48,405 nt of DNA, taken from NCBI GenBank assembly GCA_030433135.1, contig JAUILF010000006.1, positions 1 through 48,405 of the forward strand, given 5' to 3'. The translations under genes and the position numbers were made by a program. Shown here piece after piece: positions 36,600-44,857 of this stretch. The stretch comes from Bacteroidia bacterium (GTDB lineage: Bacteria; Bacteroidota; Bacteroidia; Chitinophagales; Saprospiraceae). The notes under the pieces were generated by a model that did not search any database, was not told the DNA's origin, and was given only the letters and a program-made list of their open reading frames with translations. How positions within the stretch are numbered: the first letter of the stretch is position 1; every line of letters starts with the position of its first letter.

Positions 36600-37715
36600 C
36601 TATTGAGTCACTGACTTCAAGATCAATCGTGAAGATTCCCGGTTAATCTTGACTTCGAGTGATTTCTCCAGTATCGGTACCACTACATCCAGTTCCTTCA
36701 TAGGTATACCGATCGTTAGACGCTCCTGTTTGATGGCTTCATTGCCAATCAACACTTCAACTCCATATATCTCCTCAACCTTTTGCAGGATCTGAGAAAC
36801 AGGAGTATCTTCCATGACTAATACATCATTTTTCCATGACGTCATATCCGGAGCTGTTTCTGTAGTCTCACGTACAATTTCTCGCGTGGACCCCTTAAAT
36901 TTTACGATTTCACCCGGAACCATCATGGCTTCTTCACCTTGCAAATCCAGTCGAACTGATCCCTCTTCAAGTACCACGGTAGTTTCACCCTGCCTGTTTC
37001 GTACATTAAACTCAGTACCGAGGACTTCTACTGTGAGTTCGTCAGTAATTACCTGAAACTTCAAAGTTCCTTCGTTCTTTTTGGTGACGGTAAAGAAGGC
37101 CTCACCTTCAAGCCATACTTTCCGCACTTCCTGATTTTTCCAGTTCTTTCTGGTACGTAGTGTCGAGTTAGCGTTCAACTTGACCATGGAGCCGTCAGGA
37201 AGTGTAATTGATTTCCACTCGCCAAAATCAGTGGCATATTCAACCATGGAACTCCTCATCCCTATCAACAACCAGGCTGAAAGAGCCATCACAAGAACCA
37301 GACAAGCCGCCAGCAATTTCCGTCGATAAAATAATAGACGCCGGTCTTTAGCTGCCTTCCTCTCCTTCCTTGAAGCTTCAAAATCACCAAATTTACTCAG
37401 CAATTCTTCATGCGAAAGGTCACCTTCCTCAAAGTGAAATTTGGAACCCAGAAGATATTCTCGGGCTTCAGAAATCGGTATCGACAATTCAGGGTGTTCT
37501 TGTCGAATCCCATCCCAAAAAAGATGTGATTCCTCATCAGGATCAAACACCCACTGGCGAAAGCCTTTGTCTTCAATCAGGTCCAGAAAGGAACAACCCC
37601 GATAATATTCAAATTGCTGTGATTTTTTCAACTTGATGTCGCGCTTTAAATTTTCAGAAAAAGGGCTAATATAAACTTCGCCACTTTCCTTGTTCACAGA
37701 GAAAGAACAGTACAA
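36600..37715 (-). CDS. FecR-family anti-sigma factor (second cassette)
   Basis: Up to 371 residues. No ATG lies ahead of the membrane helix, so the start must be TTG or GTG; candidates are TTG 37715, GTG 37697 and TTG 37631 (LKKSQQFEYY), the last leaving the N-terminus usual for the family (FLDLIEDKGFRQWVFDPDEE). Next come the membrane helix about 134-152 (LAACLVLVMALSAWLLIG), the FecR domain (LPDGSMVKLNANSTLR, then VWLEGEAFFTVTKK and VEVLGTEFNVRN) and a DUF4974-like end (LVMEDTPVSQILQKVEEIYG). It signals between the TonB receptor 42 bp downstream and the sigma factor 68 bp upstream. Confidence 0.93.
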   Translation of the reverse strand: MYCSFSVNKESGEVYISPFSENLKRDIKLKKSQQFEYYRGCSFLDLIEDKGFRQWVFDPDEESHLFWDGIRQEHPELSIPISEAREYLLGSKFHFEEGDLSHEELLSKFGDFEASRKERKAAKDRRLLFYRRKLLAACLVLVMALSAWLLIGMRSSMVEYATDFGEWKSITLPDGSMVKLNANSTLRTRKNWKNQEVRKVWLEGEAFFTVTKKNEGTLKFQVITDELTVEVLGTEFNVRNRQGETTVVLEEGSVRLDLQGEEAMMVPGEIVKFKGSTREIVRETTETAPDMTSWKNDVLVMEDTPVSQILQKVEEIYGVEVLIGNEAIKQERLTIGIPMKELDVVVPILEKSLEVKINRESSRLILKSVTQ

Positions 37716-37732
37716 GGAAGGACTGTAACCTT

Positions 37733-37770
37733 AAAAAGAAAAAAAATAGCTTCTCAAATATCAGAGAAAG
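37733..37770 (-). terminator. Weak terminator or attenuator between sigma and FecR genes
   Basis: On the minus strand, TTCTC and GAGAA (plus coordinates 37764-37768 and 37751-37755) form a short hairpin followed by an A/T run read as CTATTTTTTTTCTTTTT. The stem is weak, but the T-tract is long. It would reduce read-through from the sigma gene into the FecR gene. Confidence 0.3.
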
Positions 37771-37783
37771 AGACAGGATGCTA

Positions 37784-38344
37784 TCAATCGGGAAACACCT
37801 TATTGATATCGGCCGATTTTCTGAGGCTCTTGAGAGCTCTGTAGGCATAATTTCGGGTCACCTGATCATTGGTACCCATAATGCTTCCGATCTCAATGAA
37901 GGAAAGTCCTTCATAATAGCGGAGATACAGCACTTCCTGCTGGTGTTGCGGAAGGGTCTTAATCAGTTCACGGGAGGTTTCCTCTTCAATGATTTTGATT
38001 TCACAATGTTGCTCATATACTTCGCCCTTTTCAGCGGTCGCTTTGTGATTGTGCTTTTCGGAACTGAGTTTGTAATTGAATTTTTTGTAGAGATTTTGTT
38101 TGACCGCTCTAAACAAATATTCGTCAAAATTTCGAATAGCTTTAACTTTACCCGGGTTTTCAACCAACCACATGAAGACATCGTGAATAACATCTTCTAC
38201 GACCTCTTTGTCTCTGGTTATAACGAGGCCATATCTCAATAACTTATTGTAGTAATACAGATAAATGCGGCGAAAAGCACGGCGATTCCCGTACTGAAAG
38301 TCCTTGACAAGGACCTTGATCTGGTGTTCTTGTGTAATCTTCAT
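37784..38344 (-). CDS. RNA polymerase ECF sigma factor (second cassette)
   Basis: I start at ATG 38344 (MKITQEHQIKVL), preceded closely by AAGAGGG; an in-frame TTG at 38371 would add nine residues. Region 2 covers roughly 20-85 (RRAFRRIYLYYYNKLLRYG, then DVIHDVFMWLVENPGK) and region 4 the last 60 residues (LPQHQQEVLYLRYYEGLSFI, then MGTNDQVTRNYAYRALKSL). A promoter with both Bacteroidota boxes lies about 90 bp upstream. It is co-directional with its FecR and receptor genes, unlike the first cassette, where the sigma gene is divergent. It lacks the hydrophobic tail of the first sigma factor. Confidence 0.95.
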   Translation of the reverse strand: MKITQEHQIKVLVKDFQYGNRRAFRRIYLYYYNKLLRYGLVITRDKEVVEDVIHDVFMWLVENPGKVKAIRNFDEYLFRAVKQNLYKKFNYKLSSEKHNHKATAEKGEVYEQHCEIKIIEEETSRELIKTLPQHQQEVLYLRYYEGLSFIEIGSIMGTNDQVTRNYAYRALKSLRKSADINKVFPD

Positions 38345-38430
38345 CCCTCTTGGCAGTTGCCGAAATATCAAATTTTAGATCGACATATTCAAAAAAACAA
38401 GATGAATACGTACAATGGATCTGTTGAAAC

Positions 38431-38462
38431 CAAATATAAGATGGTTCGTAGAGATTTTGCAA
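38431..38462 (-). promoter_or_regulatory. Bacteroidota-type promoter of the second sigma gene
   Basis: Read on the minus strand, TTG (38462-38460) and TATATTTG (38438-38431) match the -33 TTG and -7 TAnnTTTG elements, with 21 nt between them. It would drive the sigma gene and, through it, the whole second cassette. Confidence 0.6.
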
Positions 38463-38490
38463 CCGATTGCGTGATAAAATATATGGTGAG

Positions 38491-38676
38491 TTATTGCATG
38501 TCCAAATTAATACGATTGTAAAACAGCCCCGGATATTCAGAGTTAAGTGCTATTGCCAGACAACCTAGTGCCTTTACAAGAAAATCCGGATCGATTTGCA
38601 GACCAAGACCCGGCCCAGGAAGAATGGTAAACTTCCGTTTGTACCAACAGGTTGGCAGATCTATTTGATAAGGTCT
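38491..38676 (-). pseudogene. Remnant of an enolase-superfamily gene (C-terminal end only)
   Basis: Directly after the stop of the large T9SS gene, and in its frame, 61 codons stay open to TAA 38491. The segment LPGPGLGLQIDPDFLVKAL closely matches the C-terminal ends of the two complete paralogs (GAGLGVEIDPSWLKKH and GIGSGVEIDPGFIKKH). Nothing upstream of it encodes the barrel, and no start codon fits. I read it as the decayed 3' end of a third dehydratase gene, most of which was lost, perhaps when the T9SS gene arrived. The remaining sequence of the 38345-38676 gap holds only the sigma promoter. Confidence 0.6.
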
Positions 38677-41604
38677 TTACCAGACCACTATTTTTCGGTT
38701 GGTTATTTCTCCACGCGTTACTACACGAAGAATAAAAGTCCCTTGTTCGTAATGGCTTATAGGGAATATGTTGCTTCCGGTATGGACCAAAACAAATTGC
38801 TTGTCAAGTAATTTACCCGACAGGTCATAGATCTCAAAAAATCCAGGCCCGCTGAAATCACTATCAAAACTGACCGAAAAGTCTCCCCTATTAGGATTAG
38901 GAAAAACATTAAAAGCCTGATGCTCTGTTTCCTGTACTCTGGTACTCTTATCATCCCTCGCTTCAATATAAAATTCCAGCGTCCGGTAGGTGTCTACATC
39001 CGGCCAACCATCGGTGGCAGGTGACAAGCTATACTGATGAGCATAATCGAACAAACTCTCACTAATCAGAGAATCCAGCAGATTAGCATCTAATGGAGGT
39101 GCCTCTCCCGGTATCTGAGTAGGAGGCAAGGTGCCATCTCCTTCACGACGCATGCTCCACCAGGCCTTCCCCGCTGCATTGGTTCGAAGCTCGGGTGCTG
39201 CCGGATCGGCGGCCAGGTTATTATTGCCCAGTGTAAATCGGCGGTCCGGTGCAGGCTCCATAAACCCAACCATAAACGCATATCTTTTCCCTCCCTCAAG
39301 CTGGATCTCGTTATCACCCTCCAAATCCCAACGCAGGTAATGGAGGTGGGCTACCTGACCTCCATCCTGATCAGTAGGTCCAATGGCAGGAAAGTAGCCT
39401 CCGGACGCCACCAAAACAGAATGGTACGTGATCCCTTCCAGGTAATCATCCGCCCGGTGATTGGTAGTGAACCCATGAGTCGACTCCGTTCCCGGGGGAG
39501 TTCCGTTGTCATTGATGACCGGTGCTCCTTCTACCTCAAATATCTGCAAGTAAACTTCAGCCCCGATCGCTCCGGCTTTCACGGCACTGGAGCTGTTGCC
39601 AGTCCGTAGAACTATAGCATCAAGGGTAAGAGTTGTATCGGCAGGTACGGAAAAGGTCTGACCCAAATCTCGGTTCCTCTGAAAATACCCCTGGCTTTTC
39701 CAGGAAAGGTTTTCTGCATCTACATTCCTTACGGATGTACTTCCCCCCTGATCAGCAAGGTCAAAGAATAAATAGTCGGGTGTTTTTGCCGGATCGACTG
39801 TATAGGATTTTCCTATAGCAGACACCTTTAGCCCCGGTGAGGTCACCAGGGCACCCCGGCAAAGGCAATTCCCATCCTCTACATCATTCTCAGTAAAGGG
39901 ATCACCATCGTCACAAGGTGTCCCTGACTCAGGGCATGTACTGGTTCCAAAGCAACCACAATGACCATCCTCCTTGTCCTCGACCGTATAGTCCAATCCA
40001 TCATCACAAGGTGTGCCTGCTTCCGGACACTCAATCTCAGAGCTTAGGTGATGTCCATTCACAGGTCCCTCAAACGTACCATTAGGCAATTCCCAGGCTA
40101 CTGAGAGGTGATCATCACCTTCTTCTTCCTTCATCAATGCTTCTATGTAATAGAACTTGCCTGCTTCCAACATGATTGGCCTCGACTCCTGACTACTGTA
40201 TTTATTCCATTCTCTCAGATCTGTACTCCCCTCGTGATGAGCAATCCGGACAATGTTTTCCGGCAAGGCATCGGTACTGAGATTAAGCTCTACCTGTTCA
40301 TTTCCTGCAATGTAAAATGTATAGGGTCCACTCAACGGAGGACAGATATACCCTGCTATTCGAGCACCAAATCTCCTGCCATTATCGCGAGGAGCCTCAA
40401 AACTGTAAAGTAGCATTTCTTCATCTGGTGAATCCGGATATTTGCCGTTGCTTTTTAGTGCATGAACGGTTTGTGTGGAAGTGAATTCGTCATTGTATTT
40501 CGAATAGTTGATGGTGCCATCACCTTCACAACCACCGGGCACACGGCCAAAACAGCCGCAAAAACCATCGGTTACGTCATTGATGGTAGTTGAGTCCCCA
40601 TCATCACACGGGGTGCCTTCTGCCGGGCAGCCATTGTCTACTTCTATGTAAAATTCGAAAGCCCGGTAGGTATCTACATCGGGAAAACCATCTGTAGTTG
40701 GTGATAGCAAACATGGATGATTTTCTTCATACAAAGACTCCTGGAGCAGCGAATCTCTAAGAACGTCATCTGTTGGAGGGTTATCTCCCGGAACCTGAGT
40801 GGGAGGCAAAGTTCCATCACCTTCACGACGCATACTCCACCAGGCAGCACCATTGATATCTACCCTTAATTGTGGATCAGCACCACTGGCTGCCTGGTTA
40901 TCATTGCCCAGTGAAAAACCCCGGTCCGGACCATTTTGCTCAAATCCAACCATAAAAGCATATCGTTTTCCTCCCTGTAACACAACCTCAGCCTCCTGAA
41001 TATTCCAACGCATATATCTGAGGTGGCCCGGTTGTCCTCCATCCTCATTTGTGGGCTGAAAATCAGGGAAGATTCCTCCACCAAAGATTCCAATGGAGTG
41101 ATAGGTTACGCCTTCCAGATAGTCATCGGTACGATGATTTGTATTAAATCCATGTGTCGACTCCGTTCCAGGAGGAGTATTATTATCGTTGATGGTGGGT
41201 TCACCAATTACTTCAAAAAGTTGAATGTACATAGGGGATCCGGGTGCACCCTCCAATACTGCATTGGCACTGTTTCCGGTCCTGAGCACGATAGATTCCA
41301 GCACAAAACTCGTGTCACCAGGAATATTAAATATTTGTCCCAGTTCCCGGTTTCTTTGGTAATAACCCTGTGTCTTCCACTTAAGGTTATCTTCGTCCAC
41401 GCGCCTTACACTGGTAGTTCCTCCCAGATCAGACTTGGTGGCCATGAGATATCCGGGCACCTTAGACGGATGTGGCTGATAAGTTTTACCAAGATCTTCA
41501 ATCGATAACAAAGCCTCCATCCTGGTAGAGTCAGAACAGAGCTGACCTAAAATGATGGGAGAACAAGAAAGATATAACAATAATGTAAGTATAGGTGCTT
41601 TCAT
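38677..41604 (-). CDS. Large T9SS-sorted multidomain protein with internal duplication and PA14 domain
   Basis: I start at ATG 41604 (MKAPILTLLLYLSCSPIILG, a good signal peptide) and not at 41688. About 975 residues: repeat unit 1 (about 38-322); a Cys motif CPAEGTPCDDGDSTTINDV with GFCGCFG; a PA14-like domain (INYSKYNDEFTST, then SGPYTFYIAGNEQVELNLS); two more CPxxGTPCDDG motifs; repeat unit 2 (about 600-885); and a T9SS sorting domain (NVFPNPNRGDFSVSFDSDF). The two units share stretches such as LRTGNS, PPGTESTHGF, GGKRYAFMVGF and AWWSMRREGDGTLPPTQ. PA14 domains usually bind carbohydrate. I know no function for the repeat unit. It would be a surface or secreted protein. Confidence 0.85.
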   Translation of the reverse strand: MKAPILTLLLYLSCSPIILGQLCSDSTRMEALLSIEDLGKTYQPHPSKVPGYLMATKSDLGGTTSVRRVDEDNLKWKTQGYYQRNRELGQIFNIPGDTSFVLESIVLRTGNSANAVLEGAPGSPMYIQLFEVIGEPTINDNNTPPGTESTHGFNTNHRTDDYLEGVTYHSIGIFGGGIFPDFQPTNEDGGQPGHLRYMRWNIQEAEVVLQGGKRYAFMVGFEQNGPDRGFSLGNDNQAASGADPQLRVDINGAAWWSMRREGDGTLPPTQVPGDNPPTDDVLRDSLLQESLYEENHPCLLSPTTDGFPDVDTYRAFEFYIEVDNGCPAEGTPCDDGDSTTINDVTDGFCGCFGRVPGGCEGDGTINYSKYNDEFTSTQTVHALKSNGKYPDSPDEEMLLYSFEAPRDNGRRFGARIAGYICPPLSGPYTFYIAGNEQVELNLSTDALPENIVRIAHHEGSTDLREWNKYSSQESRPIMLEAGKFYYIEALMKEEEGDDHLSVAWELPNGTFEGPVNGHHLSSEIECPEAGTPCDDGLDYTVEDKEDGHCGCFGTSTCPESGTPCDDGDPFTENDVEDGNCLCRGALVTSPGLKVSAIGKSYTVDPAKTPDYLFFDLADQGGSTSVRNVDAENLSWKSQGYFQRNRDLGQTFSVPADTTLTLDAIVLRTGNSSSAVKAGAIGAEVYLQIFEVEGAPVINDNGTPPGTESTHGFTTNHRADDYLEGITYHSVLVASGGYFPAIGPTDQDGGQVAHLHYLRWDLEGDNEIQLEGGKRYAFMVGFMEPAPDRRFTLGNNNLAADPAAPELRTNAAGKAWWSMRREGDGTLPPTQIPGEAPPLDANLLDSLISESLFDYAHQYSLSPATDGWPDVDTYRTLEFYIEARDDKSTRVQETEHQAFNVFPNPNRGDFSVSFDSDFSGPGFFEIYDLSGKLLDKQFVLVHTGSNIFPISHYEQGTFILRVVTRGEITNRKIVVW
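38960..39820 (-). repeat. Repeat unit 2 of the internally duplicated T9SS protein
   Basis: Encodes about 285 residues that align end to end with unit 1 at about 40640-41500. Both run from the GK(T/S)Y start to the FEFYIE/LEFYIE end, with many blocks of ten or more identical residues. The boundaries are approximate. Confidence 0.8.
40640..41500 (-). repeat. Repeat unit 1 of the internally duplicated T9SS protein
   Basis: Partner of the unit at about 38960-39820. The PA14 domain and three Cys-rich GTPCDDG motifs lie between the two units, so the duplication is not a simple tandem. Confidence 0.8.
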
Positions 41605-41749
41605 AGAATAACGATGAACAGGGGTATTCTGACTGGTTAATACAATTAATTCAATAGGGGACGTAGGTAAGTATGTACAATACAACATTTACCCTAACAG
41701 GAAATAGATAATTCAGACTACTTATTGTAACCTTATCTGGTTGGCAGGA

Positions 41750-43114
41750 TTAAACTTTATACTCCCCATAAACCCTATCCCAGGGAGCACGCATTTCCCG
41801 GGAAAGCATATGATTGGCTTTTTCATTGTCAATGACAACTTCGTTTATCGGATCCCAATGCAGGTCTTCCCCCAGGATCATCGCAATGTTTCCGAGATGT
41901 CCCAGAGTAATGGATCGATGAGCCGTTTCCACGGGAGCGACTGGTTCTTCGTCCGAAATAATACAATCGATAAAATTGCGGTAATGATTGTCACTTTTGT
42001 AGAGTTGGATCTCATTCTCACCGATCACAGAGTCTATCAGACCCGCCGGTTCAGAACTCAAATCACCCCGGTTGGCCCAAACCTTCCCCTCGCTCCCCTC
42101 AAAAGTAACCCCCTGCTTTGCATCATCCGTAATGACCAGAGTAACCCCATCTTCATATTCACACTCAAAATAAAAGGAAGTGGCCGTATTCCAGATGGTA
42201 TGGTCAGCCCAGGTAGCTCGCGGGTTTTTTATCCAAACCGGACCGGTTTTATCCGTATTCATGCCCCATTGTGCAATGTCAGGGTGATGACCTCCCCAAT
42301 CGGTGACCATTCCACCCGAATAATCCAGAATCCAGCGAAAATTCACATGGGTGCGTGCCGGACAATAAGGAGCCTCCGGGGCCGGCCCTAACCACAGATC
42401 ATAATTAAACCCTGATGGTACCGGGATCGTTTCAGTAAGTTCACCGGTCTTGCCAAAATCAGGGGTGCCTCCCGGCAGTCCACAAATTACTTTCTCCAAC
42501 TTTCCGATTCTGCCGTTTCTTACCAGCTCACAAACATGACGAAACCTGTAATTGGATCTTTGCTGACTACCAGTCTGAAAAACAACTCCACTCTTAGCAA
42601 CCGCATCACTCATGTCCCTGCCTTCCTGTACAGTTAGAGACAGGGGTTTTTGGCAATAAATATGCAATCCCTTTGCCGCTGCCATCATAGCCGGAATAGC
42701 ATGCCAATGATCCGGAGTGACGATTTCAACAGCATCAATATCAGACAGCTCCAACACATCACGAAAATCCTCAAATCCCCGGGATCCCTTGTAGTTCTTC
42801 CCCCTCTTCTCGCTATAGGTCTGATCAACCAGGTCCTTTATATATTCCCTTCCTCCTTCTTTTCCATTCCAATATCCGGTACTACGGGCATTGACATCAC
42901 AAATGGTCGTAACCTGAACCCTTTCATCGGCCAAAAAGCCTTTTACATCATTTTCGGCCTGATTGCCGGCGCCTATCAATGCCAGGTTGATCCTGTCTGA
43001 GGGTGCAACAAAACCATTCTTACCCAGGGCAGACCCCGGTACAATCCAGAATGCAGCTGCACCGGTCAAAGCCTTTCCACTATCCCTAAGAAATTTTCTT
43101 CTGCTTGCAGTCAT
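41750..43114 (-). CDS. Tat-exported Gfo/Idh/MocA-family oxidoreductase
   Basis: 454 residues with a Tat leader (MTASRRKFLRDSGKALTG). The Rossmann part has LALIGAGNQAENDVKGF, then VTTICDVNARS and DAVEIVTPDHWHAIPAMM, and the signature HIYCQKPLSLTVQEGRDMSD that includes the EKP-equivalent lysine (QKP here). The C-terminal domain contains VNFRWILDYSGGMVTDWGGH. Members are NAD(P)-dependent sugar dehydrogenases or glycosidases, often exported in this subgroup. It follows the FAD oxidoreductase by 12 bp, so the two are probably one unit and may act together on a sugar. Confidence 0.9.
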   Translation of the reverse strand: MTASRRKFLRDSGKALTGAAAFWIVPGSALGKNGFVAPSDRINLALIGAGNQAENDVKGFLADERVQVTTICDVNARSTGYWNGKEGGREYIKDLVDQTYSEKRGKNYKGSRGFEDFRDVLELSDIDAVEIVTPDHWHAIPAMMAAAKGLHIYCQKPLSLTVQEGRDMSDAVAKSGVVFQTGSQQRSNYRFRHVCELVRNGRIGKLEKVICGLPGGTPDFGKTGELTETIPVPSGFNYDLWLGPAPEAPYCPARTHVNFRWILDYSGGMVTDWGGHHPDIAQWGMNTDKTGPVWIKNPRATWADHTIWNTATSFYFECEYEDGVTLVITDDAKQGVTFEGSEGKVWANRGDLSSEPAGLIDSVIGENEIQLYKSDNHYRNFIDCIISDEEPVAPVETAHRSITLGHLGNIAMILGEDLHWDPINEVVIDNEKANHMLSREMRAPWDRVYGEYKV

Positions 43115-43126
43115 AGTCGTCTTGAA

Positions 43127-44803
43127 TTAGTGCTTCCAGTGGGTTTCCACTCCCTGATTTCTAAGGAGCTCCTGGAAGTCACCTAAGATATCCTTTTGTT
43201 CGTAAACAGACTGTGGGGTTTCATTTCGTTCAAGGCAGAAAGCACTGAGCAGTCCTACTGACTCCCCAATACTCCACTCCACCGGATGTAGTCGGTAGCA
43301 ACCATTGGTAATATGAGTGGTACCGATATTTTTGTTTCCGGGCAAAAGGTTACGCATGCGTTGTGGTACCAGAGCTCCTAAAGGGATCTGAAAAGGCAGG
43401 GATGGAAAATCTATGTAGTTATTTCCACCACAAGAGGGATGCAGATCAATATGATAGTATCCTACGCCTACACTGTCATCAAATACAGCGGCAGTATCCT
43501 CGCCCGACACCAGTTTTCTGTTTTCCTTTCCGACATGTTCTTCGAGAACTGTAAACCTGGTTTTCATACGACGAGATTCCCTCACATATGGGTACTTAGC
43601 AAGACCATCGACAGTTCCCATTACATCTTTTCTAAGTCTCAGTCCGGGCCATCCCATGCCCCCATCAGGTCTCGGTGCTTCGGTTAGAAGCCAGTAAAAA
43701 AGCGAAAGACTTAATTGTTTGGAGGCATGAATATGCTTCTCGAACTCTTCTTGACTTACATCCACCAGGGATCCCTCCATATAGTCATTCTGAGGCCAGT
43801 TGACAACGGTGATATCACCACTATAGGTTCCGGTTACAAAGTTTTCCTTATGAATGATTCTGCGGTAGTTCCACAAATTGAGATGATCTCCGGTCGGGCT
43901 TCCAGAGGGGTCGAAACCCAAATCCTTAGGCTGAAGGTTTCGGGGGTTGGAATAATTTAACTCCAATAACTTACCGGCCCAGGGAGGATCAAGATCCGGT
44001 ACGTAATTCTTCCAGAAAGAATAGTCATCGGGCTCCTCCATTTCAAATCGTTGGCCCTCAACATAATCCATGGCAAAACACATGGTAAAAGCCTGCATAT
44101 TCTGAGGGTCGGCCTTGTCGTGAGCATGCAGTTCACCTGTCTGAGACCTTGACTCTGATCCCGTCACATACTCAGTGCCGGTCATCGGTAATAGGTCACC
44201 GAGCTCGGTGGCATCAATAAAATAAGGGGCCTCAAGAACATGTTCGTTACCCGCAACCATATCCCGGACAATCAATGAAACAACACGATCACCCACGACC
44301 TCAGCTTGCACCGCCCGGTTTTGTCGGAGAATGGTCAACAGGCCCCGACTTACATAGGGGATGAGAAGATCCGAAAGCACCCGCTCAGCCACGAGTGGTT
44401 CACAGCATAACCTGGAGACCGCTCCATTGCCGGGGTTCAAGTTGGCCGTACTTCTGGCCATATCTGTCAAAGGGTAATTACTGCGATAATAATCCCGTAT
44501 TTTCTCCCGGTAGGTTCTGTAGGAAAGAGGTGCACCATGAGTCTCAATCCATTGATGCTCGTCCGGGGGAACTCCCTGTTGACTGATTTGACCCCCGAGC
44601 CAATCTGTTTCCTCTACCAGTACTACCTTCCTGCCATTTCTCACTGCAGCCAGAGCCGCAGCGCATCCACCCAGCCCTCCTCCAACAACGACCAAATCAG
44701 CCTTGATTCCGGAAAAAATAGATTTGCGTGAATAAGACCATGGCACGTACCCAAATCCAGCGGAAGTGTACAAAAGAGCTTTGCCAAATTGTCGTCTCTT
44801 CAT
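43127..44803 (-). CDS. FAD-dependent oxidoreductase (FAD_oxidored family)
   Basis: 558 residues with an RR-containing leader (MKRRQFGKALLYTSAGFGYV). The dinucleotide-binding GxGxxG segment is DLVVVGGGLGGCAAALAAV, followed by VVLVEETDWLGGQISQQGVP, typical of the PF12831 family. YFIDATELGDLLP and a C-terminal FAD-site segment (LPGNKNIGTTHITNGCYRLH) also fit. Proteins of this type occur beside exported Gfo/Idh proteins in Bacteroidota and Planctomycetota carbohydrate loci, with mostly unknown substrates. It is the first gene of a two-gene unit and follows the serine hydrolase gene by 54 bp. Confidence 0.88.
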   Translation of the reverse strand: MKRRQFGKALLYTSAGFGYVPWSYSRKSIFSGIKADLVVVGGGLGGCAAALAAVRNGRKVVLVEETDWLGGQISQQGVPPDEHQWIETHGAPLSYRTYREKIRDYYRSNYPLTDMARSTANLNPGNGAVSRLCCEPLVAERVLSDLLIPYVSRGLLTILRQNRAVQAEVVGDRVVSLIVRDMVAGNEHVLEAPYFIDATELGDLLPMTGTEYVTGSESRSQTGELHAHDKADPQNMQAFTMCFAMDYVEGQRFEMEEPDDYSFWKNYVPDLDPPWAGKLLELNYSNPRNLQPKDLGFDPSGSPTGDHLNLWNYRRIIHKENFVTGTYSGDITVVNWPQNDYMEGSLVDVSQEEFEKHIHASKQLSLSLFYWLLTEAPRPDGGMGWPGLRLRKDVMGTVDGLAKYPYVRESRRMKTRFTVLEEHVGKENRKLVSGEDTAAVFDDSVGVGYYHIDLHPSCGGNNYIDFPSLPFQIPLGALVPQRMRNLLPGNKNIGTTHITNGCYRLHPVEWSIGESVGLLSAFCLERNETPQSVYEQKDILGDFQELLRNQGVETHWKH

Positions 44804-44857
44804 TGGTTGGATTTAGGCTACTGAAATATTAAGAGGTTGCTAGTTGCGGGTTTTAAT

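Noticed and set aside
37778-38242. 154-codon plus-strand frame
   Set aside because: Antisense to the second sigma gene; its hydrophobic look comes from the reverse complement of charged codons.
41741-42391. 216-codon plus-strand frame
   Set aside because: It is antisense to the Gfo/Idh/MocA gene, whose motifs are intact; no recognisable domain.
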